From Solen grandis (taxonomy: Eukaryota > Mollusca > Bivalvia > Adapedonta > Solenidae): a stretch of 64,000 bases of DNA. The stretch's first letter is position 1, and each line of letters opens with the position of its first letter. This document shows, in pieces, positions 11,792-23,147 of the stretch. A model generated the notes under the pieces. It worked only from the letters and a program-made list of their open reading frames with translations, searched no databases and was not told the origin of the DNA. The position numbers were made by a program, and so were the translations under genes. The stretch is from positions 66,776,656-66,840,655 of the forward strand of contig CM037781.1 of assembly GCA_021229015.1 (NCBI GenBank), in the 5' to 3' direction.

Positions 11792-13047
11792 ACAAGAGGG
11801 CCAAGATGGCCCTTGATCGCGCACCTGAGAAAGATGATTGCTAAAGAAATAAAGATTTAGAGCGTAAAAGTGAAATCTGGCTTTTTTTTTTGGTGAAAAG
11901 GTCATAATTCCTAAATTAACAGGTCAATATCAGTTATAATTGAACCTGAATGCGAGATTATGGGCATAAACATTGTCTTAAAGTTTAAAAAAGATTGCTA
12001 AAAAAATGAAGTTGGTAGAGAATAAACAAAGTGAAATCTTGCATTTTTTGTATTAAAAGGAACATAACTCCTGACCTAAATGGCCCATCTTAGCCACAAT
12101 TGAACTCAATTCAGACATTATTGTCATTAACAATGTCATAGAGTTTGAAGATGATTGCTAAGAAAATGAAGATGCTAGAGTGTAATCAAAGTGAAATCTG
12201 GCATTTTTTTTATATTAAAAGGGGCATAACTCCTGACCTAATCAACAGATCTAAGCTTTAATCAAACTCAGTCGAGACATTATGGTCATAAGCATTGCAA
12301 TAAAGTTTGAAGATGATTGCTCAAAAGATGAAGATGCTAGAGTGTAAACAAAGTGAAATCTGGCATTTTTTTAATATTGAAAGGGGCTTAGCTCCTGACC
12401 TTATAAATTGATCTCAGCCATATTCAAACTCAATTGAGACATTATGGTGATAAACATTGCCATAAAGTTTGGAGAAGATTGCTCAAAAGATGAAGATGCT
12501 AAAGTGTAAACAAAGTGAAATCTGGCATTTTTTTATATATTAAAAGGGGCTTAACTCCTGACCTTATTGACCAATCTCAGCCATAATCAAACTCAATTGA
12601 GACATTATGGTCATAAACATTGTCATAAAGTTTGAAGATGATTGCTCAAAAGATGAAGATGCTAGAGCGTAAACAAAGTGAAATCTGGCATTTTTTTATA
12701 TTAAAAGGGGCTTAACTCCTGACTTAATCGACGGACCTCAGCCATAATGGAACTCAATCTAGACATTATGGTCATAAGTATTGCCATAAAGTTTGAAGAT
12801 GATTGATCAAAAGATAAAGATGCTAGAGTGTAAACAATGAAAGGCATTTTTTAATATAAAGGCATAACTCCTGACCTAATTGACGATCTCAGCCATAATC
12901 GAACTCAATCGAGACATTATGGTCATAAACATTGTCTTAAAGTTTGAAGATGATTGCTTAAGAAATAAAGGTGACAGAGTGTAAACACTAAAAATTGTTG
13001 ACGCCGCACAACGGAAGACGGACACTCACGGGATCACAGGGTGAGCT
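11792..13047 (-). mobile_element. Pearl-like element with ~162-bp tandem core
   Basis: One end is ACAAGAGGGCCAAGATGGCC, with a terminal hairpin GGGCCA-AGA-TGGCCC; the other end is GGGTGAGCTAAA. The core is about seven units of ~162 bp beginning GAAATCTGGCATTTTT (near 11872, 12034, 12193, 12356, 12517, 12679 and 12840). A short unique end plus tandem ~160-bp core plus unique end is the layout described for bivalve pearl elements. Non-coding. Confidence 0.8.
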
Positions 13048-13077
13048 AAAAAAAAACAAGTTTCAAACAAGGTCAGG

Positions 13078-13955
13078 TACCCCCGCCCAAAGGGACAGCT
13101 ATATCCCCCCGCCGCTGGCCAAATATTAAGAGCAAACTTTGTTGGCTGTGTCATAGGATTATGTTCACCTTAACTGGCAGGTTGTAGCAGACATAAAAAA
13201 GATCAGTTTAAAGACAATTTAACTTTCCAGAGTTATGTATGAATCTCAGAATTCAGAGGCACATTATATTAAATAAGTTTACTGACAAGTTTTACATGGG
13301 AAACAGTACAAAAAGTGAACATCAATGAAGTATAGGATGTGTTAGGTAACCACAAAATAGTTGTGTAACTCAATTAAAAACTTTATATATCATGACAAAA
13401 ATGTGTCCAAGCGTTCATGAGATATGGAGCGGACACAAAAATAACATTTGACCTGCAAGTATGACCTTGACCTTGAGCCAGCGTGTCCGCCTCATGCCTT
13501 CTGCACATCAGCTCAATGAGGTTAACATTTTAGCCGAGTTTGAAGAAAATGTGTCCAAGCGTTCATGAGATATGGAGCGGACATGAAAATAACATTTGAC
13601 CTTCAAGTATGACCTTGACCTTGAGCCAGCGTGACCGCCTCATGCCTTCTGCACATCAGCTCAATGAGGTTAACATTTTAGCCGAGTTTGAAGAAAATGT
13701 GTCCAAGCGTTCATGAGATATGGAGCGGACACGAAAATAACATTTGACCTTCAAGTATGACCTTGACCTTGAGCCAGCATGACCGCCACATGCCTTCTGC
13801 ACATCAGCTCAACGAGGTTAACACTTTAGCCGAGTTTGAAGAAAATGTGTCCAAGCATTCATGAGATATGAAGCGGACACGAAAATGTTTCGGACACACT
13901 GACGGACGGACGAAGGGCATTCCTATAACCCCCCTCCCGCTTCGTGGCGGGGGAT
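13078..13955. mobile_element. Tandem-cored element, 148-bp units
   Basis: GTGTCCAAGCGTTCATGAGA recurs at 13403, 13551 and 13699, and with one change at 13847, exactly 148 bp apart, with few differences between units. The ends are C/G-rich (GGTACCCCCGCCC at the left, ATAACCCCCCTCCCGC at the right), partly inverted. No ORF. Confidence 0.8.
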
Positions 13956-13975
13956 TAATAAATCTTCCTTATGTG

Positions 13976-14217
13976 TTAACCCTTTCCCTCATAGAGGATA
14001 CCATGAAAAGACCTATGCAAACAGCATAAAACCAGATCAGCCTGCGAGTAACTCGCAGGCTGATCAGGTTTTATGCTGTTCGCTGCTCCTCAGTGGTCCG
14101 GAAATGAGGATTTTGTAATTAAATTTGGTAAGGTTTGAATTTGGCTTTCTGCAGATCAGGCTTTATGTGGTACCTATTGAGTGCGTCAAAATGAGTCTAT
14201 ATGAGGGAAAGGGTTGA
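13976..14217. mobile_element. TTAA MITE family B1, copy 3 (inverted)
   Basis: Same element as 8859-9101 in the opposite orientation, with TTAA at the left and TTGA (one change) at the right. It has an intact central hairpin GCCTGCGAGTAACTCGCAGG. Confidence 0.9.
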
Positions 14218-15436
14218 AGTGTTCTAAAGCTTCCTGATTACTTAGATAAATATTTACAGGCCCTTAAATCTGCTTTATATTTGTAAAGGATGAACTCATA
14301 AAAATATAATCTCTTACCAAATGATTGATGACTTTTTCCCCAGGTTTATAAATATATAATATACATCAGAGACTCAGAGGCCATTGAAGATAAGTCCATA
14401 GGTAACTTAATGTGGGTGAAATGTTGGACACTTATAAACCTTACTTATAATCTTGTACCTTTGGATTTATAAAACTGGCCAAACATAAAAAAAGTTATTA
14501 TTAGGAAAACAAAAAATAAATGACAACAGACATCAACTGATTTTTGCCATTTTCTTAAGGTTGAACAACACATAAGCCATTACTCTGTTTAGCCATTGAA
14601 CTTAAGTGCATAGCCGTACAGTGAGCAGGTGAATTGATGGGTATTTGGAGATCATTAAAACAAACAAACCTATTCTTTCAAAACATCATAATTATATAAA
14701 AATGCTACATGAAAAATAAAGATTAAAGAAAACTGTTTTTGTGCATGCCTCTGCCTTTGATCTAACATTGTTCCATCTTTTTCTGACACAATAAAGTTAA
14801 AGCATGCAGACAATGCTGTGTTGTTATGTTTAACCTTCATTTTAGGAATATTAACTTTCTTTTTCTTTTCTTTTTTTAAAATGAAAAACTCAAAGTGTTT
14901 GACAAAAAATGACAATGTATACACTTCCTGCAAGTAAAGAGAGCTGGGCTTAATAGTATTAATAATATATACACATGCAGATATGATCATATCATGCTGT
15001 AAAGAAAATTTATTAGCGAGTGATAACTTGGCAAAATGGAAAAATTAAATTCAACCGATATTAGGTCTTCATAAATCTTTCAATACAGTACAAATTCTGG
15101 CAGGATTTTGCAATCATAGTGCACTTTTTTTTATTCTAGAGAGCTAACTGTTAAACAGGTGGTTACATATTATTTAAATTTTTACAATCCTTGATTGATC
15201 ATTAATAATAAACCCAATATACCAGGTAATTATTAAAACAACATACATTGACTCCCCCTATCTCTGTCATAATACAGGTGTAAAGTAAAATCTGACAAGG
15301 GCAAGGTCGCACACCTGCTGGCTGACTGGTTTATTAGATAACCAGATTCAAGCATTAGATTGGTTTCTGATAAGTGACACTGGAAAACCAGTCCAAAATT
15401 TTTAGAGTTTACATGTGACAGGTTTGCCTGATCTAT

Positions 15437-15599
15437 GTGTAAATCTGTTGTTGTTGTTGTTGTATTGGGGTTTACCGTCGCTGCGATAGTATTTCAATCA
15501 TATAGCGACGTCCAGCTAATTACAGGTGGAGGAAGACCCCGAGTACACAGAGGTATCCGGGTAGAACCACCGACCTACCGCAAGCCAGTGTAAATCTGT
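15437..15599 (-). mobile_element. SINE-A copy, 5'-truncated, 12-bp TSD
   Basis: The direct repeats GTGTAAATCTGT at 15437-15448 and 15588-15599 flank a copy of the SINE-A 3' part with a (CAA)n tail (TTG repeats on plus). The precise TSD and the 5' truncation show target-primed reverse transcription. Confidence 0.88.
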
Positions 15600-17284
15600 A
15601 TACCGATACAGGATACTGAGGATCTAGTCTATGTTTTTTTTCCCAGTCCAGTTAAAATGTCATTTTAGATTGTTTTACCACAGGACACCAATATTCAGTA
15701 AAATAGATAAAAAAAATCAACCTCTCTATATATAAATAAACACTGAGGTAGATTTTTTTTAAAGGTCTTTTTTTTTTTTGGACTGAATATCAGGTTCCTG
15801 TGGTTTTACACAATTTTAGCAATAAAGCAGTAGAATGACATTTCCCACCGACTTTTGTTCCCTTTAAATTCCAGTAGGCTACCACAACAATCGGTAGGGG
15901 TTCATAGGTATGATAAATATTCATGAGGTAAAGTGTTAAAAATTTGAGCAACTTGACCCTGACCTAAACTTATTTTAATATGACCCACTAAAACAATCTA
16001 AGTTGCAGTCATAACAATAGCATCACTGACCACAAAGTATCCTAACTTCAGCCCAATCTCACTGCCCTGTATAAATGTAACAAGATCAGAGAGATAATAT
16101 GATAGTCCTGACTGTATCTCTATTGTTTAACATTTACCACTGTTATTAATACCCTGTGATTGCAGTTTGTACCTGAATAAGCATCATCATCATTAGCATT
16201 CACTCATCCAAGCAGTGACTTATCCCAACATTGCTTAACTTAGTAAGTCAGGAATGACAAGTAACCACATCAAAAAAAAAAAAAAAAAAAAAAAAAATGC
16301 TAGCTCAACTGCAAGGCAGTTTGACTTGTCCTATACCGGCCCTCCTATACCACTACATTACTTTACAGCATCCAACATTTAATGGGCTTCCACACAACTG
16401 TTAAACTATAAATATCAATGACATATGCTGGTGTTACACTGCATCATACAAACTTGCATGCTTGGTGTTGGTTCAGGGGTTTACTTAAGGATTTGACTTT
16501 CACTTGTCCAGAGGGCAAGTTACTTTGAACATCTACTGTGTGAATACTGGCTGCCCGATCTTTATTTTAGTTGGTGTTTGTAATGTTTAAAAATGAATAT
16601 GTGTAATAAATTTTAGTTAATATGTATCAAACACAATTTACAAGCATTTCACCTCTGATATATTGTAAAAAAAAAAAAAAAAAAAAGATTTCATTTACAT
16701 AAATAAACTTGCCCGCTGGACCATCTTCTTTGAAAAATCACTTGCCAGCAGTGATTTTAACCCAGTGCAGACAAGTGGGCTTCCACTTAAAAACCTGTTG
16801 GTTTATCTTTTAAGTTGAGATACTGTTCCTTTGGCTCTAATGGCAATTCTGTGTAGGCTAACTAGGCTTAATAGAGAAATAATCTCAACTGAGATCCTCT
16901 TCGCTGGAGGCCAAATAAAAAAAAAATAACTGGAGCAGATCACAATTGAGATTAATCAGAGAAAAACTGGTACTGGACCAATCTCACTGAATCCTGCTAC
17001 TGTAATATCAATTTTAGATACAACACAAATGTCCCTACCTACAATGAGTTTTAAAACAATAATAAAATCCTATTCAAAATACAGACACTGAGACAGGTCT
17101 TGATGACACGCATTCACATTGTCACGTAATTGTCCTCGAAACATCAATTTAATGTTTAGTCTAATATATTTCTTACCATAATGTCTGAATATGTCCATCA
17201 TTTTTCTTGTTTTCTTTAAATCTATCGGTCTCTTTACATATTAAACAAGGCTTTACGAAGTATGCACGATCACCATATATTTAC

Positions 17285-17383
17285 CTCTGTAACCGTGTCG
17301 CTGTCAGTGTAGGAGTACTCATCTCCCCACGATTCGTCTGCTTGGTTTAAGTGATCAAACGGCTTAGAATACAAAGTATCCAT
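17285..17383 (-). CDS. First coding exon, unrecognised minus-strand gene
   Basis: The exon runs from an ATG to the donor ACAGAG|GTAAAT and encodes 33 residues, beginning MDTLYSKPFDHLNQADESWG and ending in a Ser/Thr/Asp-rich tail (YSYTDSDTVTE). Its end is phase 0 and joins directly to the exon at 3669-3820. The three exons together give a 132-residue hydrophilic N-terminus with no signal peptide, which suggests a cytosolic tail or a disordered leader of a larger protein. The start is preferred because promoter-like motifs lie 120-165 bp upstream and no splice acceptor is evident just before the ATG. An unseen exon within the 13.5-kb intron cannot be excluded. Confidence 0.72.
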
Positions 17384-17498
17384 GGCGTGTTTCCTGTTCT
17401 AACGTAAACTTTGTGAAACTTATTCAAGTGATCCACTTAAGTTCCTCTTCAACAGTTCGATTATGAAGTTCATTGTTGTTTTTCTGTTCCCTATACTT

Positions 17499-17550
17499 AT
17501 TACTTCCGCATGTATTGGGCTAATGACGTTTCTATCTTTTGATTGGTCAA
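17499..17550 (-). promoter_or_regulatory. Promoter-like block with CCAAT, TGACG and Ets motifs
   Basis: On the minus strand, reading toward the ATG at 17383, there is a CCAAT box (complement of ATTGG, 17542-17546), a TGACG motif on the plus strand (17524-17528, a CRE half site), a second CCAAT box (17514-17518) and a GCGGAAGT Ets/GABP-type site (17502-17509). Paired CCAAT boxes about 28 bp apart with an Ets site are typical of TATA-less animal promoters. Assignment to the gene at 17285-17383 is inferred from position. Confidence 0.5.
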
Positions 17551-17804
17551 AATTCTGCAACTAGGTAATTCAAAGTACTTAAAGAACAGTACGTCGTATT
17601 TTAACACTGAATCTTATTCAGATTTAAAGTCTTCACTAAGCGAAGGCTTGGAGCAAAACTATTGCTCTAAGCCCTCGGAATTGTTCTAGAAATGAAATTT
17701 AAAAAAAAAGAAGAAAAAAAGTGTAAATCTAAATTTAAAAAAAGAAGTATTAAAGAAGTGTTAAGTGTTTTTAAGAATCTCTTTCAGTAATAAGGAGGCT
17801 TTCA

Positions 17805-18000
17805 TAGTTTGCAGGGGCCGATACAGTGCTGAAATATCACGCTGTTGTCAGGTGGCGTGATACCCAGTAACATTACCCTGACACTGGGCTAATCACTTGC
17901 ATGTTGAGTTCCAAGCACAAGGGAGATAAATCAGTACCATACTTTACAACTGATGATCAAAATATGACGGGAAGATACCATAACACCTCAGCCACTTGAT
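17805..18000 (-). mobile_element. Diverged SINE-C copy
   Basis: It contains AACATTACCCTGACACTGGG and GTGGCGTGATACC as in the other SINE-C copies. The tRNA-like head at the right is decayed. Confidence 0.5.
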
Positions 18001-18017
18001 CCTTTCTTCAACAAGTA

Positions 18018-18114
18018 ACAGGTGTTGCATGCAACACATGGGTCCCCTACCGGTGAGGTGCATAATTTTCACATTACCATAGCAACTAGATTTGGTTCAA
18101 GAGGATGAACACCA
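18018..18114. mobile_element. MITE family C copy 3, internally deleted
   Basis: It has the left end ACAGGTGTTGCATGCAACAC, the CATTACCATAGCAACTAGA segment, then jumps to the right-end remnant GATGAACACCA. About 130 bp of the interior seen in copies 1 and 2 is absent. Confidence 0.6.
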
Positions 18115-19569
18115 AAACCTCTTGAGGGAAGACAGTATAGATAGCTTTCTCAGTTTTTCGTGTGAAATTGAAAAGTGTTTTTGTTGTTGTTTTTTTAACA
18201 AAATTTGAAATAAAACCCAGAAACAAGTGTAAGTTGTAACATGTTTCATTTCCCATTCAGTCTGAAAAAAATAAGTTTATACTTATGCTACCCATTATTC
18301 TATTTTATTTTCAGTAGGAGTAACATTGCAAAAGTAAATACATAGATAAATGAACATATAAACATTAAAATAGTGCAGAACTAAACAAACTTGCAAACTC
18401 TAGTATTCAAGAAAATTTGCTATGCAATAATAAGATGCTCTGCAGTTTGAAGAAAGTAGAACAGAAAAAAAATAGTGCATAATTCTGAAAACTGATTATA
18501 TCAGAAAATGCTGAAAAATCCTATAACTGGAAATAAAATTGTTTTAATGAAATTATATTCATTTTTACTTACTCACATAATTATGCAATCAGATCAAATG
18601 TTCTCCTCTCTTTCTCTCTCTCTTAGAAAAAAACCAACAACAACAAAATAATTCAATTATCTATATTTTTTATTAAGGTCAAGAAGCACAATGCTATGTA
18701 CAAAAAAAAAATGGCACAATACAAGTAGTGATATTTGTAAAATCATCTCTCTTCAAGAGGAAATGACGATAGCTAATGAAACGTGACTTACAATGAAAAT
18801 TAGGTTTGACAAGGAAATAAAAATAAAGACTGGTCTAACATATTATGAAGGAAACCTTCCTTTAAAAATATATAAATAAACGAATGGTATCTGAAAAATA
18901 TTGATCCTAAATGAAAATACTCATTTTAAAGGAAACATCAATGTTAATTTAAAATGACAGTGACATTAATTTTTGACATCTTTCAAAATGAAAAAAACAA
19001 ACAAAAAAAACAACAACAAAAACTGACACAATATCTTTATTTCTGAACTCATTTTAAATTTTATATTTACCCATGAATAAGTAACTGGGAATTATTTCTT
19101 TTAAGCTTTTCTTTTTATTAAACAAAATATATAGAAATAAAAAACAAAACAAATGTGCTGCGTTAGAAATGATGCATTACTTGTCAAAAATTTCCAGTCA
19201 TATCCTGAAAACACTGTGCCCCCAGTCTCTAGCAGGAAACAATGGCTAGAAGAAAATTATATCTTTCAAACATTGACTGAAAAAAAAAATGTAATGAAAC
19301 AATATCTTCACATACTAAACTTAAGTTTTTGTCTGTATTTAACTAAATCTGACAACAAAGAATTTTTCAAAAACATTGAGATCAAAAACTTGATTCTTTC
19401 ACAAAACACATCATGGCTTCCAATAATTCATAATAAAAGTAACAGAATAATGCTATGGCATCATTCAACTTTCTTCACTACAAGCATTGACCTAAAAAAA
19501 GTGTAAAGGACCCTGTGTCCAACAGAGTTATTCCCCCCTGCATAATTTGATGGTATATTTCTCAAGGCA

Positions 19570-19734
19570 TCAGATCAACAAACAGATGAACACAATAAAT
19601 CCACCACTGGTCTGAGTTTTCCATGATGGTTTCTTTATACTCTGACTCAATGTCCTGTAAGAGTCCACTGTAGAGGCCACAACTGTTGCTTCCAACTTCC
19701 TAGAAACAGACTCTGTGTTCTCCCCAGGATCAAA
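19570..19734 (-). CDS. Candidate terminal exon with hydrophobic C-terminus
   Basis: After the acceptor CTTTGCAG the frame (one base carried over) is open for 54 codons to TGA. It starts FDPGENTESVSRKLEATVVA and ends in a short hydrophobic run, GGFIVFICLLI, which could be a tail anchor. A second acceptor-like TCTGTTTCTAG lies inside, opening a different 45-residue frame, so the frame is ambiguous. It might belong with the exons at 21091-21177 and upstream, but the phases do not clearly match. No family recognised. Confidence 0.35.
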   Translation of the reverse strand, partial: FDPGENTESVSRKLEATVVASTVDSYRTLSQSIKKPSWKTQTSGGFIVFICLLI

Positions 19735-20669
19735 CCTGCAAAGAAACAATGGTATTCATCATTGTAAAAACAACAGTACATGGTATAAACAAACAAAGGA
19801 GCAATATAACTGTTGTGTGGTAGGGCTTTCCATATCCATTTTTAAGTGCCCATATTCGGCACCATTTCCCTTAGGAAAAAATTGGTTTTCCCATGCCCCC
19901 ACCCCCCTACCTTTTCAAGCAAAATTACCCTTGCACTTGAATTTGTAAGAGCTCACATAAATAACAAGAATGGTCAAGTGGTAGATTATTGTACTTTATA
20001 CCATTTAATTTCCATATTAGTTTTACCCAATAAAGCTTCTAGATTAAAACTATTTTGTTCAATCTTTATTAAAATATATTTTGTATGTCATGCAGAAAAA
20101 AATACCTAAAACTCCCCCTATAGGGAAAAATGACAAGAAACAGAGACAGAGCCCTCTGTGAAGACATCAATGCAAAAGGAAATTAAATAAGCCTCCAATT
20201 CCATTCTAACAATTCTAAAGTTTTTCTCCACACTTTGAACCCATTTCTATTTGAGGCATAATAAAATAAACCCCAGATAAATCTCAGGACAAACTGATTT
20301 TGAGAATGTTTCAGTGAGGTAAATTTTGCCTAAATACACGTTTTTCTTTTCGGAAGGACATTTCAGGACAGATAAAATTTTCATTTTTAAGACCTGGCAC
20401 CAATCATTTATTTAATAAATTTTGTCTAGAATTTAAACTTAAAAGCTCCTGAAGATACAGTTATAACTAACCTACAAAACAAGTATAGGGAGGCATGTGA
20501 AGGTCTACTTTTCCGAACATTTTCAGAAAGCCTTTACATCAGTGTATTTAGACAAATAAAGAAAATTTCTGTGCTGATAAAATCGGTAGTAAATGTGTGC
20601 AGAATTTCAGGAATATCTCTAAACTTGATTCTACCAACTGAACCATTCTTTCTACGGTTCACTTGTTCA

Positions 20670-20880
20670 TCCTTTGTTTGTTTATTGGGTTTAACAACCG
20701 ACAGTTTTTCAGTCATTTGGAGACGATGTCTATTTGAGACAGATATAGTGCTGCCACACTGCAGTATCATGTCATAGACATGTGGCATGATACCACATCC
20801 AGTCACATTATCCTGACACCGGACCAGTCTTGGAACTTCTCATATATGCTGAGCGCCAAACAACCAGCCTTTGTGCTGTG
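20670..20880 (-). mobile_element. SINE-C copy
   Basis: It contains TTTATTGGGTTTAACAA (tail), CAGTCATTTGGAGACGATG and TAGACATGTGGCATGATACC. The open frames seen on both strands here derive from the SINE. Confidence 0.65.
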
Positions 20881-21090
20881 AGGGAAACACATAAGATTTT
20901 GTTTAGACTGAAAACTGCTTTTTGCCTAATATAACTTGTCTACTGATTATATCATAATAATTATATCATGATATAAAATGACATAGTCTAGAGTGGAAAG
21001 ATGAACATCTGACAAAAAAGTCTCAGAGTTTTTATCTGACAGCAAAATTAATGTTCTCACTTTCTGAGCTGGTCTCATTCCCTGCAAGTT

Positions 21091-21177
21091 TCATTTCATC
21101 ACTTCCTGTAGCTTCTTTCTTGCCTCATTCACCCGGCTCTCCTGCCTCTTGATGTCCTCATCTGATACAATCAGTTG
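21091..21177 (-). CDS. Candidate coiled-coil terminal exon
   Basis: After acceptor TTTTAATTGCAG the only open frame reads 28 residues, beginning QLIVSDEDIKRQESRVNEAR and ending KKLQEVMK, then TGA. Charged heptad-like spacing suggests a short coiled coil. The other two frames stop at once. A donor-like AAA|GTGAGA at 21061/21060 would make the rest a spliced 3' UTR. It lies downstream of the candidate exons at 22200-22392 and 23996-24100 on the same strand. I do not recognise the family. Confidence 0.5.
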   Translation of the reverse strand, partial: QLIVSDEDIKRQESRVNEARKKLQEVMK

Positions 21178-21204
21178 CTGCAATTAAAAGCACAGAATTT
21201 TCAT

Positions 21205-21400
21205 TTAACCCTTTATTTCAAATAGACTCATTTTGATGCAGTGGCAAACAAAATAGACCCAGCTGACTGATTAGAGTCTCCTCTGTTTGCTCATAGAATA
21301 TTGAAGCTCAGTTTCTACATAGTCTGTTTTGGGAAAGAAAAATCTATATTTCATATATCAGTAAATTAATATTCATTAAATCATATTTGTTCATGAATTT
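21205..21400. mobile_element. Diverged TTAA MITE (family B2)
   Basis: TTAACCCTTTATTTCAAATAG followed by CTCATTTTGATGCA, the AGACCC...GAGTCTCCTCTGTTTGC inner part and CAGTTTCTACATAGTCTG, shared with the copy at 21848. Right end not clear. Confidence 0.55.
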
Positions 21401-21847
21401 ATTTATATAGGTAATGCTAATTAGTTACCATTCGCCAGAACAAACAAATCTGTGCAATGTTTAAATAATTGGTACTGAAATAAAATCAGTAAAACATTTC
21501 CCATTTACACATGTATTTGACATTGACCGTCAAGGTACATTCTTACAAAACTGAAGGAGTTTTCTACTTATTGTAAACAAGGCCTATCTGCAGTTAAAAA
21601 CCAAAGGACTAATTAGATCTTTAGTTATCACTTGGACAGATTTGATTCACAGACAGACAGACAATCATGTGCAAAGAAATGAAATTTTCCCCCCATTCTT
21701 CAAAGGAGCACAAATACTGTAACTTGTGATGAAGTTATCAAGATGAGTGTTGTTTTTTTTTAAATCCGTGCACATACAAAGACATTTATTTTTTATAAGA
21801 TTTTTTATGAAAAGGGACCCTGGGTATTCAAGGTCGAAAACAACAGA

Positions 21848-22013
21848 TTTACCCTTTACTTCATATAGGCTCATTTTGACGTATAGGCAAACAGAGCAGA
21901 CCCAGATCAGAAAACTCCAAAAGGAGCTGTCTAATCAGGATCTCTGTTTGCTTATACAATATTGTAGCTCAGATTCTACATAGTCTGCAGAGCTAAGGAA
22001 AATCCACTGTTTC
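21848..22013. mobile_element. Family B2 MITE cut by the assembly gap
   Basis: It begins ACCCTTTACTTCATATAGG and has the inner hairpin AGATCAGAAAACTCC/GGAGCTGTCTAATC. The sequence stops at the N run. Confidence 0.6.
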
Positions 22014-22113
22014 NNNNNNNNNNNNNNNNNNNNNNNNNNNNNNNNNNNNNNNNNNNNNNNNNNNNNNNNNNNNNNNNNNNNNNNNNNNNNNNNNNNNNNN
22101 NNNNNNNNNNNNN
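22014..22113. other. Assembly gap, 100 N
   Basis: Exactly 100 Ns, the usual placeholder for a scaffold join of unknown size. Order and orientation of the flanks are therefore not assured by sequence. Confidence 0.99.
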
Positions 22114-22199
22114 TTATCGAATAGATTGATACCTCAAGTTCTGCAATCATACACAAAGCAGTAATTACAAATAATTAAAGATTTTAGAAGGAACATAGG

Positions 22200-22392
22200 A
22201 ACGGTCACGAAGCACAATGGCATTGCAACTTAGCATAATGGCATGGTCATCAAGCACAATGTCATTGTCACAAAGCATAAAGTCATTATCACCAAGCACA
22301 ATGTAATTTTTTGCATAAATATCATTCCATACTTTAACAGCATCGTTTATTGCATCATCGTTTAGTTTCCCATGTTCCACCTTGTCCTGTAT
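22200..22392 (-). CDS. Candidate exon with in-frame 21-bp repeats
   Basis: After acceptor TTTCCAG (phase 0) the frame begins IQDKVEHGKLNDDAINDAVK, then VWNDIYAK, and runs into five degenerate 21-bp repeats (22198-22302) read as IVLGDND-like heptapeptides. It joins in phase with the exon at 23996-24100. The true donor is unclear; a GTGATA site just inside the repeats would end the exon near 22290. Function unknown. Confidence 0.45.
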
Positions 22393-22615
22393 CTGGAAAT
22401 CTGAAATTCCGGCTTTTAAGCAAGTTTAAATGTGAGCAAAATAAAGTACAAGCATATTTGTGTATATCGTGTATCCCTGAAACAATGTATTTAATTCGTA
22501 AACAATAATTATAATGGGATCAGACAAGAGAAACTAGTCTTCTCTTTATTGCTGAACTCCCATGCAGGCTTACAGTATTAATATATGAAACAGTAATTAC
22601 AATATCTGATTTCAG

Positions 22616-22931
22616 GCAGATAAGTAAAGTAGACGGACAGACCTTAGTTTCTGAGTTTGACGGAATATTTTACGAATGTTCGGCAGCGGAAGAATACGAA
22701 TATGTTGAGGACATATTTTACGGTTTGGTGCACTCCATACAGCGAGAGCGGGGTGAGCGGACATTGGCGTACACACCACTTTACATCTCAGAAGAACGAT
22801 ATCAAGCCGCGCAAAGAAATAGACCGCGATCTCCAAGAAATAGTACCGAGAAAAAAGACGATAAATCACAGCCCAAGAAAGTTGCTACGAGTTTTAAGTT
22901 ATTTAATAAAAGTTTTAAAATATTTAATTGA
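22616..22931 (+). CDS. Terminal exon of a RERG/RASL12-like Ras-family GTPase
   Basis: After the acceptor ATCTGATTTCAG the frame is open for 104 codons to TGA. It encodes the end of a small GTPase G domain. EFDGIFYECSAAEEYEYVED contains the G5 guanine-binding loop (ECSA); the C-terminal extension includes LAYTPLYISEERYQAA and ends KSFKIFN. In family terms, RERG has FYECSA at G5 and RASL12 has a PLFISEER-like segment and a GFKIF-like C-terminus. There is no CAAX box, as in those relatives, so prenylation is not expected. Exons for the P-loop, switches and NKxD were not found in the window, so the gene is partial here or interrupted by the gap. Confidence 0.82.
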
Positions 22932-23078
22932 GACAGTTGTGTTTATGATATTTATTAACTTTTTTCATTGACAGTCAAAACTGTTGACCGGTACGACTGT
23001 CAGTCGACATTTTCCTTGGATTCGAGAGTTTCCAGAATTGTACATGTCTAGCTCTTGAATGACATTTTTAAATATCTG

Positions 23079-23084
23079 AATAAA
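23079..23084 (+). terminator. Polyadenylation signal of the RASL12-like gene
   Basis: AATAAA lies 148 bp after the stop codon at 22931, a normal 3' UTR distance. Confidence 0.5.
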
Positions 23085-23147
23085 GCACAATGACGGAATA
23101 AAATGGTGCAAATTAAAATTGCCGCAGAATTCGTGGAAATGAAAAAG

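Larger units (their letters stand above)
3821..17284 (-). other. Intron 1 (13.5 kb) of the left minus-strand gene
   Basis: Bounded by phase-0 splice sites. Besides the repeats listed separately, the stretches 3.85-5.0 kb, 6.1-7.3 kb, 9.5-11.1 kb, 14.25-15.4 kb and 15.6-17.2 kb show only A+T-rich sequence, homopolymer runs (for example A runs near 16270 and 16670) and no credible exon. Confidence 0.55.
17600..19560. other. Intergenic or intronic, no gene recognised
   Basis: It holds an imperfect hairpin (17645-17673, arms GGCTTRGAGCAA), a SINE-C copy and a deleted family C MITE. The A-rich open frame around 19153-19506 has no recognisable similarity and looks fortuitous. Confidence 0.5.

Noticed and set aside
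19153..19506. 117-residue plus-strand open frame
   Set aside because: A-rich composition, no recognisable motif, no splice context; likely fortuitous.
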